Notes under the pieces: generated by a model | Told to the model about the DNA's origin: nothing | Database searches by the model: none | What the model saw: only the letters and a program-made list of their open reading frames with translations | Assembly (NCBI GenBank): GCA_900102115.1 | Contig: FNAW01000005.1 | Span: 1 to 64,000 of the forward strand | DNA: 64,000 nucleotides | Source of the DNA: Blastococcus fimeti | GTDB lineage: Bacteria > Actinomycetota > Actinomycetes > Mycobacteriales > Geodermatophilaceae | Direction: 5' to 3' | Part shown: positions 43,940 through 55,380 of the stretch, piece by piece | How the letters are laid out: each line of letters opens with the position of its first letter | How positions within the stretch are numbered: the stretch's first letter is position 1 | Made by a program: the position numbers and the translations under genes

Positions 43940-44982
43940 CCCAGTCCCAGCTCGACCCCACCCCACGCCCCGCGACCGCCGGCGCGACGCTGCTCGAGGT
44001 CGACGACCTGCACGTCGAGTTCCGGCAGCGCTCCGGCGTGGTCAACGCCGTCAACGGCGTCAGCTACACGCTGGCCGAGGGCGAGACCCTGGCGATCCTC
44101 GGCGAGTCCGGCTCGGGCAAGTCGGTGTCCGCCCAGGCGATCATGGGGATCCTCGACGTCCCGCCCGCCGTGGTCCGCGGGGCCATCAGGTTCGAGGGCC
44201 GCGACCTGCTCCAGATGTCCGAGGAGGACCAGCGCCAGGTCCGCGGCCCGGGCATCTCGATGATCTTCCAGGACGCGCTCTCCTCGCTGAACCCGGTCTA
44301 CAGCGTCGGCTGGCAGATCGGTGAGATGTTCCGCGTGCACCAGGGGGCCTCCCGCAAGGAGGCCAAGCAGAAGGCCATCGAGCTGATGGACCGGGTGCGG
44401 ATCCCGGCCGCGGCCAAGCGGGTGAACGACTACCCGCACCAGTTCTCCGGCGGCATGCGCCAGCGGGTCATGATCGCGATGGCGATCGCGCTGGACCCGC
44501 GCATCCTCATCGCCGACGAGCCCACCACCGCGCTCGACGTCACCGTGCAGGCCCAGGTCATGGACCTGCTCAAGGACCTGCAGCGGGAGACGGGGATGGG
44601 GCTGATCCTCATCACCCACGACCTCGGCGTGGTCAACGAGGTCGCCGATCGCGTCGCCGTCATGTACGCCGGCCGCATCGTCGAGCGCGGGACCGTCGAC
44701 GACGTCTTCACCGACGCCGGCCACCCCTACACCGAGGGGCTGATGAACTCGGTGCCCCAGGTCGAGGCCAAGGGCGGACGGCTGCAGCCGATCGTCGGCC
44801 AGCCGCCGAACCTGGCCGCGATCCCCAGCGGCTGCCCCTTCCACCCCCGGTGCGCGCGCCGTCGCCTGGGCGCCGAGGCCGCGCCCGGCCGCGACTGCGC
44901 CGTCGACGTCCCGCCGCTGCGCCTGGTCGCCCCCGGCCGCGAGGCAGCGTGCCACTACAGCGAGGAGGTCCTCGGTGTCTGA
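43936..44982 (+). CDS. Peptide ABC transporter ATP-binding protein, DppD/OppD type
   Basis: 348 residues. Walker [12 protein letters not shown], signature [14 protein letters not shown], Walker [14 protein letters not shown]-loop [13 protein letters not shown]. The C-terminal oligopeptide-transporter extension carries [14 protein letters not shown] and AACHYSEE; in relatives, these cysteines bind a [4Fe-4S] cluster. Here the spacing has an insertion ([17 protein letters not shown]). ATG 43936 overlaps the DppC stop (ATGA). Works with the DppF-type protein as a heterodimeric motor. Confidence 0.95.
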   Translation: MTQSQLDPTPRPATAGATLLEVDDLHVEFRQRSGVVNAVNGVSYTLAEGETLAILGESGSGKSVSAQAIMGILDVPPAVVRGAIRFEGRDLLQMSEEDQRQVRGPGISMIFQDALSSLNPVYSVGWQIGEMFRVHQGASRKEAKQKAIELMDRVRIPAAAKRVNDYPHQFSGGMRQRVMIAMAIALDPRILIADEPTTALDVTVQAQVMDLLKDLQRETGMGLILITHDLGVVNEVADRVAVMYAGRIVERGTVDDVFTDAGHPYTEGLMNSVPQVEAKGGRLQPIVGQPPNLAAIPSGCPFHPRCARRRLGAEAAPGRDCAVDVPPLRLVAPGREAACHYSEEVLGV

Positions 44983-46060
44983 GCCGATCCCCACCGGCGC
45001 GACCGCCGTCTCCGCCACCGCCCCCGCCAGCGCCACAGCCCGCGGTCCGCTGGGCGAGACGCTGCTGGAGATCAAGGGCCTGCAGAAGCACTTCCCGCTC
45101 ACGCAGGGCGTGCTCTTCAAGCGCACCATCGGGCACGTCCGCGCCGTCGACGGCGTGAACATGACCCTGCGCCGCGGCGAGACCGTCGGCCTGGTCGGCG
45201 AGTCCGGCTGCGGCAAGTCGACGGTCTCCAAGCTGCTCGTCGCGCTGGAGAAGCCGACCGGCGGCTCGATCCTCTACAAGGGCAAGGACGTCGCGAGGAT
45301 GTCCGGGCGGGCGCTCAAGGAGTACCGCCGCGAGGTCCAGATCATCTTCCAGGACCCGTACTCCTCGCTGAACCCGCGGATGACCGTCGGCGACATCGTC
45401 GCCGAGGGCTGGTCGGTGCACGCGGACATCGCCCCGCGCAAGAACCGGCTCGAGCGCACCCAGGAACTGCTGGACCGCGTGGGGCTGAACCCCGACTACG
45501 TCAACCGCTACCCGCACCAGTTCTCCGGCGGTCAGCGGCAGCGCATCGGCATCGCCCGGGCCCTGGCGCTGCGCCCGGAGGTCATCGTCTGCGACGAGCC
45601 GGTCTCCGCGCTCGACGTCTCGGTGCAGGCCCAGGTGGTCAACCTGCTCGAGGACCTGCAGGACGAGTTCGGCCTGTCCTACCTGTTCATCGCGCACGAC
45701 CTCTCGGTCGTCCGGCACATCTCCGACCGCGTGGCGGTGATGTACCTCGGCTCGATCGTCGAGGAGGGCACCGACGAGCAGGTCTACACGACGCCGTCGC
45801 ACCCCTACACCCAGGCGCTGCTGTCCTCCGTGCCACTGCACGAGCCGCACCTGCGGGGGCAGAAGGACCGCATCCTGCTGCAGGGCGACGTGCCGAGCCC
45901 GGCGGACCCGCCGTCGGGCTGCCGGTTCCGGACGCGCTGCTGGAAGGCACAGGACATCTGCGCCACCGAGGCGCCCGCGCTGGTCGACCGCGGCCAGGGC
46001 CACCCGGCGGCGTGCCACTTCGCCGAGGCCCGAGCGGTGGTACCGGTCGACGTCGACTGA
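44975..46060 (+). CDS. Peptide ABC transporter ATP-binding protein, DppF/OppF type
   Basis: 361 residues. A ~30-residue Ala/Thr-rich N-terminus precedes the domain [16 protein letters not shown]. Walker [15 protein letters not shown]-loop [12 protein letters not shown], signature [15 protein letters not shown], Walker [16 protein letters not shown]-loop [13 protein letters not shown]. The C-terminal cysteines are in [19 protein letters not shown] and AACHFAE. GTG 44975 overlaps the DppD gene by 8 bases. Last gene of the importer; mshB follows 24 bases later and may be read through. Confidence 0.95.
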   Translation: MSEPIPTGATAVSATAPASATARGPLGETLLEIKGLQKHFPLTQGVLFKRTIGHVRAVDGVNMTLRRGETVGLVGESGCGKSTVSKLLVALEKPTGGSILYKGKDVARMSGRALKEYRREVQIIFQDPYSSLNPRMTVGDIVAEGWSVHADIAPRKNRLERTQELLDRVGLNPDYVNRYPHQFSGGQRQRIGIARALALRPEVIVCDEPVSALDVSVQAQVVNLLEDLQDEFGLSYLFIAHDLSVVRHISDRVAVMYLGSIVEEGTDEQVYTTPSHPYTQALLSSVPLHEPHLRGQKDRILLQGDVPSPADPPSGCRFRTRCWKAQDICATEAPALVDRGQGHPAACHFAEARAVVPVDVD

Positions 46061-46084
46061 GCGACGATCCGGCAGGATCGGAGC

Positions 46085-46975
46085 GTGACCTCACGCCGCG
46101 TGCTGTTCGTCCACGCCCACCCCGACGACGAGACGATCAACAACGGCGCCACGATGGCGCGCTACGTCGCCGAGGGGGCCGCGGTCACCCTGCTCACCTG
46201 CACGCTGGGGGAGGAGGGCGAGATCCTCGTCCCCGCCCTCGCCCAACTGGCCGCCGACCAGGCCGACCAGCTCGGCGGGTACCGGATCGGCGAGCTGCGG
46301 GACGCCATGGCCGCGCTCGGCGTGACCGACTCCCGGTTCCTCGGGGGTGCCGGCCGCTACCGCGACTCCGGGATGATGGGGACGCCGGCGAACGAGCACC
46401 CCCGCGCCTTCTGGAACGCCGACCTCGACGAGGCGACGGCGCACGCGGTCGCGGTGGTGCGGGAGACGAAGCCGCAGGTCGTGGTCACCTACGACGAGAA
46501 CGGCGGCTACGGCCACCCCGACCACATCCAGGCGCACCGGGTCGCCATGCGGGCCGTCGACGCGGCCGCGGACCCCGGCTACCGGCCCGATCTGGGCCCG
46601 GCCTGGGAGGTGGCCAAGGTGTACTGGAACGCCATGCCGCGCTCGGTCGTGCAGCAGGGGATCGAGGCCATGGCGGCCGCCGGGGACGAGACCTTCTTCG
46701 AGGGGGTCACCAGCGCCGACGACCTGCCGTTCGTCGTGCCCGACGACGTGATCACCGCCGAGGTGGACGGTGGGGCGTTCGCCCTGCACAAGGACGCCGC
46801 CATGCGGGCCCACCCCACCCAGATCCTGGTCGACGGCCCGTTCTTCGCGCTGTCCAACAACATCGGGCTCGAGCTGGCGGCGATCGAGTACTACCGGCTG
46901 GTGCGGGGCGAGCGCGGTCCGGGCGGCGGGCAGCACGGCTGGGAGGACGACCTGTTCGCCGGCCTGGACCTGTGA
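46085..46975 (+). CDS. mshB: Mycothiol biosynthesis GlcNAc-Ins deacetylase
   Basis: 296 residues, the length of the family. [14 protein letters not shown] has the zinc-binding His-Pro-Asp-Asp near residue 11, and [14 protein letters not shown] carries the last zinc His. [16 protein letters not shown] is specific to MshB rather than to the mycothiol conjugate amidase (Mca). It removes acetate from N-acetylglucosaminyl-inositol to give the precursor of mycothiol. GTG 46085 starts; CAGGAT is 6 bases upstream. An inverted GATCC/GGATC precedes the start. It overlaps the next gene by 4 bases. Confidence 0.95.
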   Translation: MTSRRVLFVHAHPDDETINNGATMARYVAEGAAVTLLTCTLGEEGEILVPALAQLAADQADQLGGYRIGELRDAMAALGVTDSRFLGGAGRYRDSGMMGTPANEHPRAFWNADLDEATAHAVAVVRETKPQVVVTYDENGGYGHPDHIQAHRVAMRAVDAAADPGYRPDLGPAWEVAKVYWNAMPRSVVQQGIEAMAAAGDETFFEGVTSADDLPFVVPDDVITAEVDGGAFALHKDAAMRAHPTQILVDGPFFALSNNIGLELAAIEYYRLVRGERGPGGGQHGWEDDLFAGLDL

Positions 46976-47388
46976 TCGGACGGGTCCTCGCCCGCGTCGG
47001 ATGGGCGGTGCTCGCGATCGCCGCCGGCGCCTGGCTGGCGCTGGTCGAGGTGTTCTGGCTGCCGCTGAGGGCGGGTGTCGTGCCGGTGCCGCTGTCGGTG
47101 CTCGCGGCGGTGGTCGGCAACCTGCTGCTGGTGCGGCTGGCCCACCGGCTGTCCGGGTCGCGGCTGGTCGCCGTGCTGCCGGCGCTGGTCTGGCTGGTGG
47201 TGGCGCTGGCCGCCATGGTGCGGCGCCCCGAGGGCGACCTGGTGCTGGTCGGCACCGGGGTCACCGGCTGGGTGGGCATGGCGTTCCTGCTCTTCGGCGT
47301 GATCGCGGCGGCCTTCGCGGCCGGCCGGGTGCTGGCCGCAGGCGTCAGGCCGGTGCCGACCGGTAGTGGTAGCGGTGGTGCTCGGTGA
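46972..47388 (+). CDS. Small four-helix membrane protein (DUF6113-like)
   Basis: 138 residues, four hydrophobic segments: [54 protein letters not shown] and [18 protein letters not shown]. The tail is Gly/Ser-rich. It starts with GTG 46972 inside the mshB stop (GTGA), a conserved arrangement in several actinobacteria as I recall. No function is known. Its 3' end overlaps the convergent GNAT gene by 44 bases, which is unusual and means the two tails are mutually antisense. Confidence 0.82.
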   Translation: MIGRVLARVGWAVLAIAAGAWLALVEVFWLPLRAGVVPVPLSVLAAVVGNLLLVRLAHRLSGSRLVAVLPALVWLVVALAAMVRRPEGDLVLVGTGVTGWVGMAFLLFGVIAAAFAAGRVLAAGVRPVPTGSGSGGAR

Positions 47389-48073
47389 AGCCCAGCCGCG
47401 CGTAGAGGCTCAGCGCCGGCTCGTTGTCGTCGCTGACCTGCAGGAGGCACGAGTGCGCGCCGCGCTCCCGTCCCGCGGCGCCGAGGGCGGCCATGACGGC
47501 GCGGGCCAGCCCCCGGCGGCGGAACTCCTCGGCGACGGTGACCGCGGTGATCACCAGCCAGCCGTCCTGCACCACCCCGCGGGCTACGGCGGAGGGGTGC
47601 TCGTGCGCCGTCGGCCGCACCGAGGCGAACAGCGGGTCGCCGGCGCGGGTCAGCACCGCCCGGGCCGCGGGCGGGAGCGCGGCGCCGCGGTAGCGGTAGC
47701 CGGCCAGCCAGGGATCGTCGGGCTCGGGGGCCAACTGCACGGCCACCTCCGGTGCGGACCAGGGCGTCAGCGGCGCGGTGAGCACCAGGACGTCCTCGGC
47801 GCGCGTCCAGCCGGCCGCGGCGAACGCCGCGTCGGCCGCGCCGGCCGGCCCGGGGAGCTGGGCCCGCGGGGTGAGGTCCCGGGCGGCGTACCAGCGGGTG
47901 ACGGCGGCGACGGCGTCCTCGAGCGGCCCGGGCGGATCGCCGACCACGAGGGCGGAGTTGGCCCGGCCGCTGAAGCCGTCCGCCGCGCGCAGCAGCCAGT
48001 CGCCGAAGCGCTCCTCCTCGAGGCCGCGCCAGGTGCGGGCGGCGAGTTCCTCCAGGCGGCGCACGTCGGTCAC
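47345..48073 (-). CDS. GNAT-family N-acetyltransferase
   Basis: 242 residues from GTG 48073; ATG 48082 would add three residues. The N-terminal half is an atypical acetyltransferase-like domain (LEELAARTWRGLEEERFGDW, WLLRAADGFSGRANSALVVG). The C-terminal half is a complete GNAT domain: VITAVTVAEEFRRRGLARAVM carries the acetyl-CoA loop (RRRGLA), and [19 protein letters not shown] is the closing motif. Substrate unknown; it is not clearly MshD. CAGGAT lies 7 bases before GTG 48073, which favours that start. The stop lies inside the convergent membrane protein gene. Confidence 0.85.
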   Translation of the reverse strand: MTDVRRLEELAARTWRGLEEERFGDWLLRAADGFSGRANSALVVGDPPGPLEDAVAAVTRWYAARDLTPRAQLPGPAGAADAAFAAAGWTRAEDVLVLTAPLTPWSAPEVAVQLAPEPDDPWLAGYRYRGAALPPAARAVLTRAGDPLFASVRPTAHEHPSAVARGVVQDGWLVITAVTVAEEFRRRGLARAVMAALGAAGRERGAHSCLLQVSDDNEPALSLYARLGFTEHHRYHYRSAPA

Positions 48074-48127
48074 GCCCGTCATCCTGCGACGACCCCGGCG
48101 GGCCTCCCTCGCCGGGGTGACGGCGTG

Positions 48128-48145
48128 GGGAAGGGCACCCTTCCC
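48128..48145. promoter_or_regulatory. Palindrome upstream of the ferredoxin gene
   Basis: GGGAAGGG-CA-CCCTTCCC, 8-base perfect arms around CA, between the divergent GNAT and fdxA starts. It is 88 bases before the fdxA GTG and just upstream of an AT-rich GATACTAATTC (48168-48178) that may be the -10 region. Operator role is inferred. Confidence 0.4.
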
Positions 48146-48232
48146 GGCCGTGTGGCTGCGGGAGGGTGATACTAATTCAGCCGATCGACCGTGCAGCGGT
48201 CGCAGCCCGTACCGCCCCCGGGAGGAACCACC

Positions 48233-48559
48233 GTGACCTACGTCATCACACAGGCCTGCGTCGACGTCCTCGACAAGGCGTGCATCGACGAGTGCCCGGT
48301 GGACTGCATCTACGAGGGCGACCGGATGCTCTACATCCACCCCGACGAGTGCGTCGACTGCGGTGCGTGCGAGCCGGTCTGCCCGGTCGAGGCCATCTAC
48401 TACGAGGACGACGTCCCGGACAAGTGGAAGGACTTCTACAACGCCAACGTGGAGTTCTTCTCCGACCTGGGCAGCCCCGGTGGCGCCGCCAAGACCGGCA
48501 AGATCCACAAGGACCACCCGCTGGTCGCGGCTCTCCCGCCCCAGGGCGAAGGGCACTGA
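48233..48559 (+). CDS. fdxA: 7Fe/4Fe ferredoxin, FdxA type
   Basis: 108 residues. First cluster: ACIDECPVDCIYEGDRM with Cys near residues 8, 16 and 20. Second cluster: CVDCGACEPVCPVEAIYYEDD. The first group lacks one Cys of the usual four, and has the C-x7-C-x3-C pattern of [3Fe-4S]/[4Fe-4S] ferredoxins. It gives electrons to enzymes such as cytochromes P450 or SirA. GTG 48233 has GGAGG 7 bases upstream. Nine bases later dapC starts; the fdx-dapC pair is conserved in actinobacteria (Mycobacterium fdxC-Rv1178, recalled). Confidence 0.95.
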   Translation: MTYVITQACVDVLDKACIDECPVDCIYEGDRMLYIHPDECVDCGACEPVCPVEAIYYEDDVPDKWKDFYNANVEFFSDLGSPGGAAKTGKIHKDHPLVAALPPQGEGH

Positions 48560-48567
48560 CCGGCCCC

Positions 48568-49668
48568 GTGACCCCGCGCGTCCTCCCGGACTTCCCGTGG
48601 GACGCGCTGGAGCCGGCCCGCGAGCGCGCCGGGCAGCACCCGGGCGGCGTCGTCGACCTCTCGATCGGTACGCCGGTCGACGACACCCCGGCGCTGCTCG
48701 GGGATGCGCTCGCCGCGGCCGGTAACGCACCGGGCTACCCGGCCGCGCTGGGCACGGCCGCGCTGCGCACCGCGGCGGCCGGCTGGCTGAGCCGACGGCT
48801 GGGCGTCACGGTCGCCGACCCGCTCGGTGCCGACCCGACGGTCATCCCCACGGTCGGCTCCAAGGAGCTGGTCGCGCTGCTGCCGACCCTGCTCGGGCTC
48901 TCCGGCGGCGGCACCGTGCTGATCCCGTCGGTCGCCTACCCGACCTACGAGGTGGGTGCGGTCGTGGCCGGGCTGGACGTCCGGCGCACCGACGTCCCGC
49001 CCGCCGACGCCGACGGCGTCGTCCTCGTCTGGCTCAACTCACCGGGCAACCCGCACGGCCGCGTGATGGACGACGACGAGCTGCGCGCCTGGGTCGACTG
49101 GGGCCGCACGCACGGCGTCCCGATCGCCTCCGACGAGTGCTACGTGACCCTGGGCTGGGACGTCGAGCCGCGCTCGCTGCTGCACCCCGCGGTGGCCGGC
49201 GACGGACACGCCGGGCTGCTCGCCGTCCACTCGCTCTCCAAGCAGTCCAGCGCTGCGGGGTACCGCGGCGGACTGCTCTCCGGTGATCCGGCGCTGGTCC
49301 GCCGGGTGTGGGAGGTGCGCCGGCACCTGGGTCTGCTCGTGCCGACCCCGGTGCAGGCCGCGATGACCGCCGCGCTCGCCGACGACGCGCACGTCGACGC
49401 GCAGCGCGAGCGCTACCGGGCCCGTCGCGACCGGCTCGCCGCCGCCGTCCGGGGCGCCGGCCTGCGGATCGACCACTCCGCTGCCGGGCTGTACCTGTGG
49501 GTCACCCGCGACGAGGACTGCTGGGCCACCATCGACTGGCTCGCCGGCCTCGGGATCGTGGCCGCGCCGGGTGCCTTCTACGGCCCGGCGGGGGAGCGGC
49601 ACGTCCGCATGGCGCTCACCGCCACCGACGAGCGGATCGACACCGCCGTGGAGCGCCTGGCCGGCTGA
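48568..49668 (+). CDS. dapC: Succinyldiaminopimelate transaminase
   Basis: 366 residues, fold-type I aminotransferase. The PLP lysine is in HSLSKQSSAAGYRGG near residue 228. WLNSPGNPHGRVM and VPIASDECYVTLGW bind the cofactor, and PTVGSKELVALLPTLLG is the usual phosphate-binding loop. It converts N-succinyl-2-amino-6-ketopimelate to succinyl-diaminopimelate in lysine and peptidoglycan synthesis; dapD and dapE at 54-56 kb serve the same pathway. GTG 48568 lies 8 bases after the fdxA stop, so both are in one operon. Confidence 0.93.
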   Translation: MTPRVLPDFPWDALEPARERAGQHPGGVVDLSIGTPVDDTPALLGDALAAAGNAPGYPAALGTAALRTAAAGWLSRRLGVTVADPLGADPTVIPTVGSKELVALLPTLLGLSGGGTVLIPSVAYPTYEVGAVVAGLDVRRTDVPPADADGVVLVWLNSPGNPHGRVMDDDELRAWVDWGRTHGVPIASDECYVTLGWDVEPRSLLHPAVAGDGHAGLLAVHSLSKQSSAAGYRGGLLSGDPALVRRVWEVRRHLGLLVPTPVQAAMTAALADDAHVDAQRERYRARRDRLAAAVRGAGLRIDHSAAGLYLWVTRDEDCWATIDWLAGLGIVAAPGAFYGPAGERHVRMALTATDERIDTAVERLAG

Positions 49669-49731
49669 CCGGTTCCCCGATCGGGGCGACGGCGCTCGAA
49701 GACGTCGGCAGGACGTGGCAGCATCCCGCGG

Positions 49732-50181
49732 GTGATCACTGCACCGGTGCGGGACCAGCGGCTGCGCGACCTCGCGCGCCTGCGCCGGGTGAAGGACCGG
49801 ATCGACCGGGAGTACGCGCAGCCCCTCGACGTCGAGTCGCTGGCCCGCGGCGCGCACATGTCGGCCGGTCACCTCAGCCGCGAGTTCCGGGCCGCGTACG
49901 GCGAATCGCCCTACGCCTACGTGATGACCCGCCGGATCGAGCGCGCCATGGCGCTGCTGCGCCGGGGCGACCTGAGCGTGACCGAGGTCTGCTTCGCCGT
50001 CGGCTGCTCCTCGCTGGGCACCTTCAGCACGCGCTTCACCGAGCTCGTCGGCATGCCGCCCAGCGTCTACCGGCGGCAGAAGAGGACGACCACGGCCGGG
50101 CTGCCGTCGTGCGTGGCGAAGCAGGTGACCAGACCGGTCAGGAATCGAGAAGCGCCGGCACCAGAGCCGTCCCTAGCGTGA
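49732..50181 (+). CDS. AraC-family regulator, small, next to a VOC gene
   Basis: 149 residues with a single AraC DNA-binding domain: QPLDVESLARGAHMSAGHLSRE and then LSVTEVCFAVGCSSLGTFSTRFTELVG. It has no ligand domain. The C-terminus PSCVAKQVTRPVRNREA is a distinct conserved tail that I recall in actinobacterial homologues next to glyoxalase/VOC genes, so the pair is probably functional. GTG 49732 has CAGCAT 7 bases upstream. The gap to the VOC gene is 5 bases, but the latter has its own -10-like hexamer within this gene's end. Confidence 0.88.
   Translation: MITAPVRDQRLRDLARLRRVKDRIDREYAQPLDVESLARGAHMSAGHLSREFRAAYGESPYAYVMTRRIERAMALLRRGDLSVTEVCFAVGCSSLGTFSTRFTELVGMPPSVYRRQKRTTTAGLPSCVAKQVTRPVRNREAPAPEPSLA
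50174..50179 (+). promoter_or_regulatory. Candidate -10 element for leaderless VOC gene
   Basis: TAGCGT, 7 bases before ATG 50187. It overlaps the last codons of the regulator gene (stop 50181). Confidence 0.5.
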
Positions 50182-50186
50182 CGGGC

Positions 50187-50597
50187 ATGGACATCACCAT
50201 CCACTCCAGCTTCCTCCCGCACACCGATCCGGACGCCTCCCTGGCCTTCTTCCGGGACGTCCTCGGCTTCGAGGTCCGTCTCGACGTGGGCTACGACGGC
50301 ATGCGCTGGATCACCGTCGGCCCGCCCGGTCAGCCGGACACCGCCATCGTGCTGCACCCGCCGACGGCGACGCCGGGCCTCACCGACGACGAGCAGCGCA
50401 CCCTCCTCGAGCTCATGGCGAAGGGCAGCTACTTCGGCGTCAACCTGGCCACCCCGGACGTCGACGGCACCTTCGCCGAGCTGGAGAGCCGCGGCGCCGA
50501 GGTCGTGCAGGAGCCCACCGACCAGCCGTACGGCCTGCGCGACTGCGCCGTCCGCGACCCCGCCGGGAACATGATCCGCATCCAGCAGATCAGTTGA
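50187..50597 (+). CDS. VOC/glyoxalase superfamily protein
   Basis: 136 residues. HSSFLPHTDPDASLAFFRDVLGF and LRDCAVRDPAGNMIRIQQ are the two halves of a vicinal-oxygen-chelate fold; the middle has MRWITVGPPGQPDTAIVLHPP and GVNLATPDVDGTFAELESRGA. Possible roles are drug binding (bleomycin-resistance-like), metabolite isomerisation or dioxygenation. The pairing with the AraC-type regulator suggests response to a small molecule. ATG 50187 is supported by the TAGCGT hexamer and family start. A UvrA-like gene follows 52 bases later. Confidence 0.9.
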   Translation: MDITIHSSFLPHTDPDASLAFFRDVLGFEVRLDVGYDGMRWITVGPPGQPDTAIVLHPPTATPGLTDDEQRTLLELMAKGSYFGVNLATPDVDGTFAELESRGAEVVQEPTDQPYGLRDCAVRDPAGNMIRIQQIS

Positions 50598-50649
50598 GCG
50601 GCCCGCGCCCGTCCTACCCCTGACCGACCGCCGCACCGAGGGAGCAACG

Positions 50650-53040
<2,391 letters not shown>

Positions 53041-53095
53041 CCGGCCGCGGCGGGACGGCCGGCCCGGCGGCCTTCCGCACGGACGGGCGGGGTCC

Positions 53096-53101
53096 TACCG
53101 T
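53096..53101 (+). promoter_or_regulatory. Candidate -10 element for leaderless AhpD-like gene
   Basis: TACCGT, 6 bases before ATG 53108, in the 67-base gap after the UvrA-like gene. Confidence 0.5.
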
Positions 53102-53107
53102 CGCGCC

Positions 53108-53689
53108 ATGAGCTGGATCGCGGCGGCCGACGAGGCCACCTCGGCCGACGCGGCCGAGGCGTTCGAGCGGGACCGGGCGACGCTGGGATACGTCGCGAAC
53201 TACACGCGCCTGCTCGCCCGCCGCCCGGCCGTGTACGACGCGTGGCGCGGGCTGAACGCCTCGATCAAGGCGTCGATGGACCCGCGGCGCTACGAGCTCG
53301 CCACCCTCGCGGCGGCCCGTCGGCTGCGGTCGAGCTACTGCTCGCTCGCGCACGGCCGGGTGCTCGTCGACCACTTCGGCGCGGAACCGGAGGTGCGTGC
53401 GATCACCGGCGGCGACGGCGAGCTCGCGCCGGTCGACGCGGCCGTCGTCCGGTTGGCGGAGAAGGTCGCCGGCGGGGCGGCGGCGATGACGCCGCACGAC
53501 CTGGCGGAGGTGCGCGGTCTCGGCCTCGACGACGACGAGATCCTCGACGTCGTCCTCACGGCTGCGGCGCGGTGCTTCTTCAGCAGCGTGCTGGACGCCA
53601 CCGGCACCGAGCCCGATGCCGCCTACCGGGCACTGGAGCCGGAACTGCGCGCGTCGCTGACCGTCGGGCGTCCGATCGCGGACGCTTGA
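53108..53689 (+). CDS. Carboxymuconolactone decarboxylase/AhpD-like protein
   Basis: 193 residues, all-helical. YVANYTRLLARRPAVYDAWRGL and ATLAAARRLRSSYCSLAHGR resemble the AhpD/CMD core. The typical active site is CxxCxxxH; here the first Cys is replaced (SSYCSLAH), so only C and H remain. This makes peroxidase activity with a Cys pair unlikely, though related single-Cys proteins exist. ILDVVLTAAARCFFSSVLDATG is the usual C-terminal helix. ATG 53108 with TACCGT 6 bases upstream. Converges on the next gene. Confidence 0.85.
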   Translation: MSWIAAADEATSADAAEAFERDRATLGYVANYTRLLARRPAVYDAWRGLNASIKASMDPRRYELATLAAARRLRSSYCSLAHGRVLVDHFGAEPEVRAITGGDGELAPVDAAVVRLAEKVAGGAAAMTPHDLAEVRGLGLDDDEILDVVLTAAARCFFSSVLDATGTEPDAAYRALEPELRASLTVGRPIADA

Positions 53690-53702
53690 GGCGCCCGGGA
53701 GC

Positions 53703-54284
53703 TCAGGAGCAGCCCAGGGCGTTCGCACTCAACGCGGCGGTCAGCTCCTGGGCCAGCGGTTCGTGCTTCTGGTAGGCCTCCGGGAAGGCGGAGCGCTGCA
53801 CCGTCTGGGCCACGTCGGTCAGCCGGCCGGCGTCCCAGGCGGGCACCTGCACCAGGCGGTCGTAGAAGATCCCCGCCGCGTAGACCGGGTCCTGCACCTG
53901 CTCGGGGGTGCCCCAGCCCTGCGAGGGCCGCTGCTGGAAGAGGCCCAGGGAGTCGCGGTCGCCGTAGTCGAGATTGCGCAGCGTGGACTCCTGCATCGCG
54001 GTCGCCAGCGCGATGACGATCGCGCGGTCGGGCAGGCCGCGCTCGCGGCCCACGCGCGCGATCGTCGTGGCGTTCTCCGCCTGGTCGGCGGAGAGCTGGA
54101 CGTTCCCGGTCCCGGTGGGGCCCTCGACCGTGCACGTGACCGCCGGCGGGACGTCGTCGGCCGAGCGCGCCCAGGCGACGCCCACCACCACCAGCAGCGC
54201 GACGATGACCAGCGGCCACCAGTTGTCCTGGCGGCGCGACCGTCCGCGCCGCTGGGGAGCCCGGCGGGCGGAGGAGGTGGGCAT
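53703..54284 (-). CDS. Membrane-anchored lysozyme-like (transglycosylase-related) protein
   Basis: 193 residues. A basic N-terminus (RRGRSRRQDNWW) and one transmembrane helix (PLVIVALLVVVGVAWA) anchor it with the rest outside. Residues ~75-170 look like a reduced lysozyme fold: IVIALATAMQESTLRNLDYG, DSLGLFQQRPSQGWG and DPVYAAGIFYDRLVQVPAW. The Glu of MQESTLRN is at the place of the catalytic Glu in transglycosylases. Cell-wall turnover is a reasonable inference. ATG 54284 has TAGGCT 7 bases upstream. Confidence 0.82.
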   Translation of the reverse strand: MPTSSARRAPQRRGRSRRQDNWWPLVIVALLVVVGVAWARSADDVPPAVTCTVEGPTGTGNVQLSADQAENATTIARVGRERGLPDRAIVIALATAMQESTLRNLDYGDRDSLGLFQQRPSQGWGTPEQVQDPVYAAGIFYDRLVQVPAWDAGRLTDVAQTVQRSAFPEAYQKHEPLAQELTAALSANALGCS

Positions 54285-54291
54285 CGGCCCG

Positions 54292-54297
54292 AGCCTA
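54292..54297 (-). promoter_or_regulatory. Candidate -10 element for the lysozyme-like gene
   Basis: TAGGCT on the minus strand, 7 bases before ATG 54284. The gap to the dapD stop is 69 bases. Confidence 0.5.
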
Positions 54298-54353
54298 GGT
54301 TCGGTTCCTGGCCGTTCCCTGGACGGACGCGGGGTGACGGTGGTCGCAGTCGG

Positions 54354-55328
54354 TCAGTTGGCGTGCAGCTCCGCGTTGAGCGCGCCCCAGGCGCGGTCCT
54401 TCCGGTCGACGACCTCGAGCGCGCCGCTCACGCTGTTGCGGCGGAACAGCAGGCCGTCGCGGCCGGAGAGCTCGCGGGCCTTGACCACCGAGCCGTCCGG
54501 GAGAGTGACCCGCGAGCCGCCGGTGACGTAGCAGCCGGCCTCGACGATGCAGTCGTTCCCCAGCGAGATGCCGATGCCGGCGTTGGCGCCGAGCAGGCAA
54601 CCGGTGCCGATGGAGATGACCTCCTTGCCGCCGCCGGACAGCGTGCCCTGGATCGACGCGCCACCGCCGATGTCGCTGTCGGTGCCCACGACGACGCCCT
54701 GGCTGATCCGGCCCTCGACCATCGACGTGCCCAGCGTGCCGGCGTTGAAGTTGACGAAGCCCTCGTGCATGACCGTGGTGCCCTCGGCCAGGTGCGCGCC
54801 CAGGCGCACCCGGTCGGCGTCGGCGATGCGGACCCCCGAGGGGATGACGTAGTCGACCATCCGCGGGAACTTGTCGACGCCGAAGACGGTGACGTGACCG
54901 ACGGCGGCGCGCAGCCGGTGCGCGTTGAACGTCGCGGCCTCGACGGGGCCGGCGCTGGTCCAGGCCACGTTGGTGAGCAGACCGAAGACGCCGGTCATGT
55001 TCGCGCTGTTGGGCTTGATGAGCCGGTGCGAGAGCAGGTGCAGCCGCAGCCAGACGTCGTAGGTGTCCGCCGGCGGGGCGGAGAGGTCGGGGATGACTGT
55101 GCGGACGGCGATGATCTCCACGCCGCGGGCCTCGTCGCTGCGCACCAGCCCGCCGTAGTCGGGGCCCAGCTCGCCGGAGAGGTCCAGGGCGCCGATGCGG
55201 GTGGTCCCGGCCTTCCCGCCGTCGGGCGCACCGAGCCGCGGTTCGGGGTACCAGGTGTCGAGCACCGTGCCCGAGGGGGTCACGGTCGCGAGGCCGGCGG
55301 CGGATGCGGAGACGGGCGCAGCGGTCAC
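54354..55328 (-). CDS. dapD: Tetrahydrodipicolinate N-succinyltransferase, actinobacterial type
   Basis: 324 residues. The N-terminal ~150 residues ([13 protein letters not shown] ... [16 protein letters not shown]) are specific to actinobacterial DapD. The left-handed beta-helix follows: [41 protein letters not shown] and [21 protein letters not shown]. It adds succinyl from succinyl-CoA to tetrahydrodipicolinate in lysine/diaminopimelate synthesis. GTG 55328 is chosen because TAGCGT is 7 bases upstream; it is divergent from dapE over only 52 bases. Confidence 0.95.
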   Translation of the reverse strand: MTAAPVSASAAGLATVTPSGTVLDTWYPEPRLGAPDGGKAGTTRIGALDLSGELGPDYGGLVRSDEARGVEIIAVRTVIPDLSAPPADTYDVWLRLHLLSHRLIKPNSANMTGVFGLLTNVAWTSAGPVEAATFNAHRLRAAVGHVTVFGVDKFPRMVDYVIPSGVRIADADRVRLGAHLAEGTTVMHEGFVNFNAGTLGTSMVEGRISQGVVVGTDSDIGGGASIQGTLSGGGKEVISIGTGCLLGANAGIGISLGNDCIVEAGCYVTGGSRVTLPDGSVVKARELSGRDGLLFRRNSVSGALEVVDRKDRAWGALNAELHAN

Positions 55329-55335
55329 GGGTACG

Positions 55336-55341
55336 ACGCTA
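55336..55341 (-). promoter_or_regulatory. Candidate -10 element for leaderless dapD
   Basis: TAGCGT on the minus strand, 7 bases before GTG 55328. It is 26 bases from the dapE hexamer on the other strand, so the two promoters lie back to back. Confidence 0.5.
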
Positions 55342-55367
55342 CCGAGCCGGGGCCGGGGCGCGCCCCC

Positions 55368-55373
55368 TAGGCT
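55368..55373 (+). promoter_or_regulatory. Candidate -10 element for leaderless dapE
   Basis: TAGGCT, 7 bases before GTG 55381. Confidence 0.5.
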
Positions 55374-55380
55374 CGGCGGC

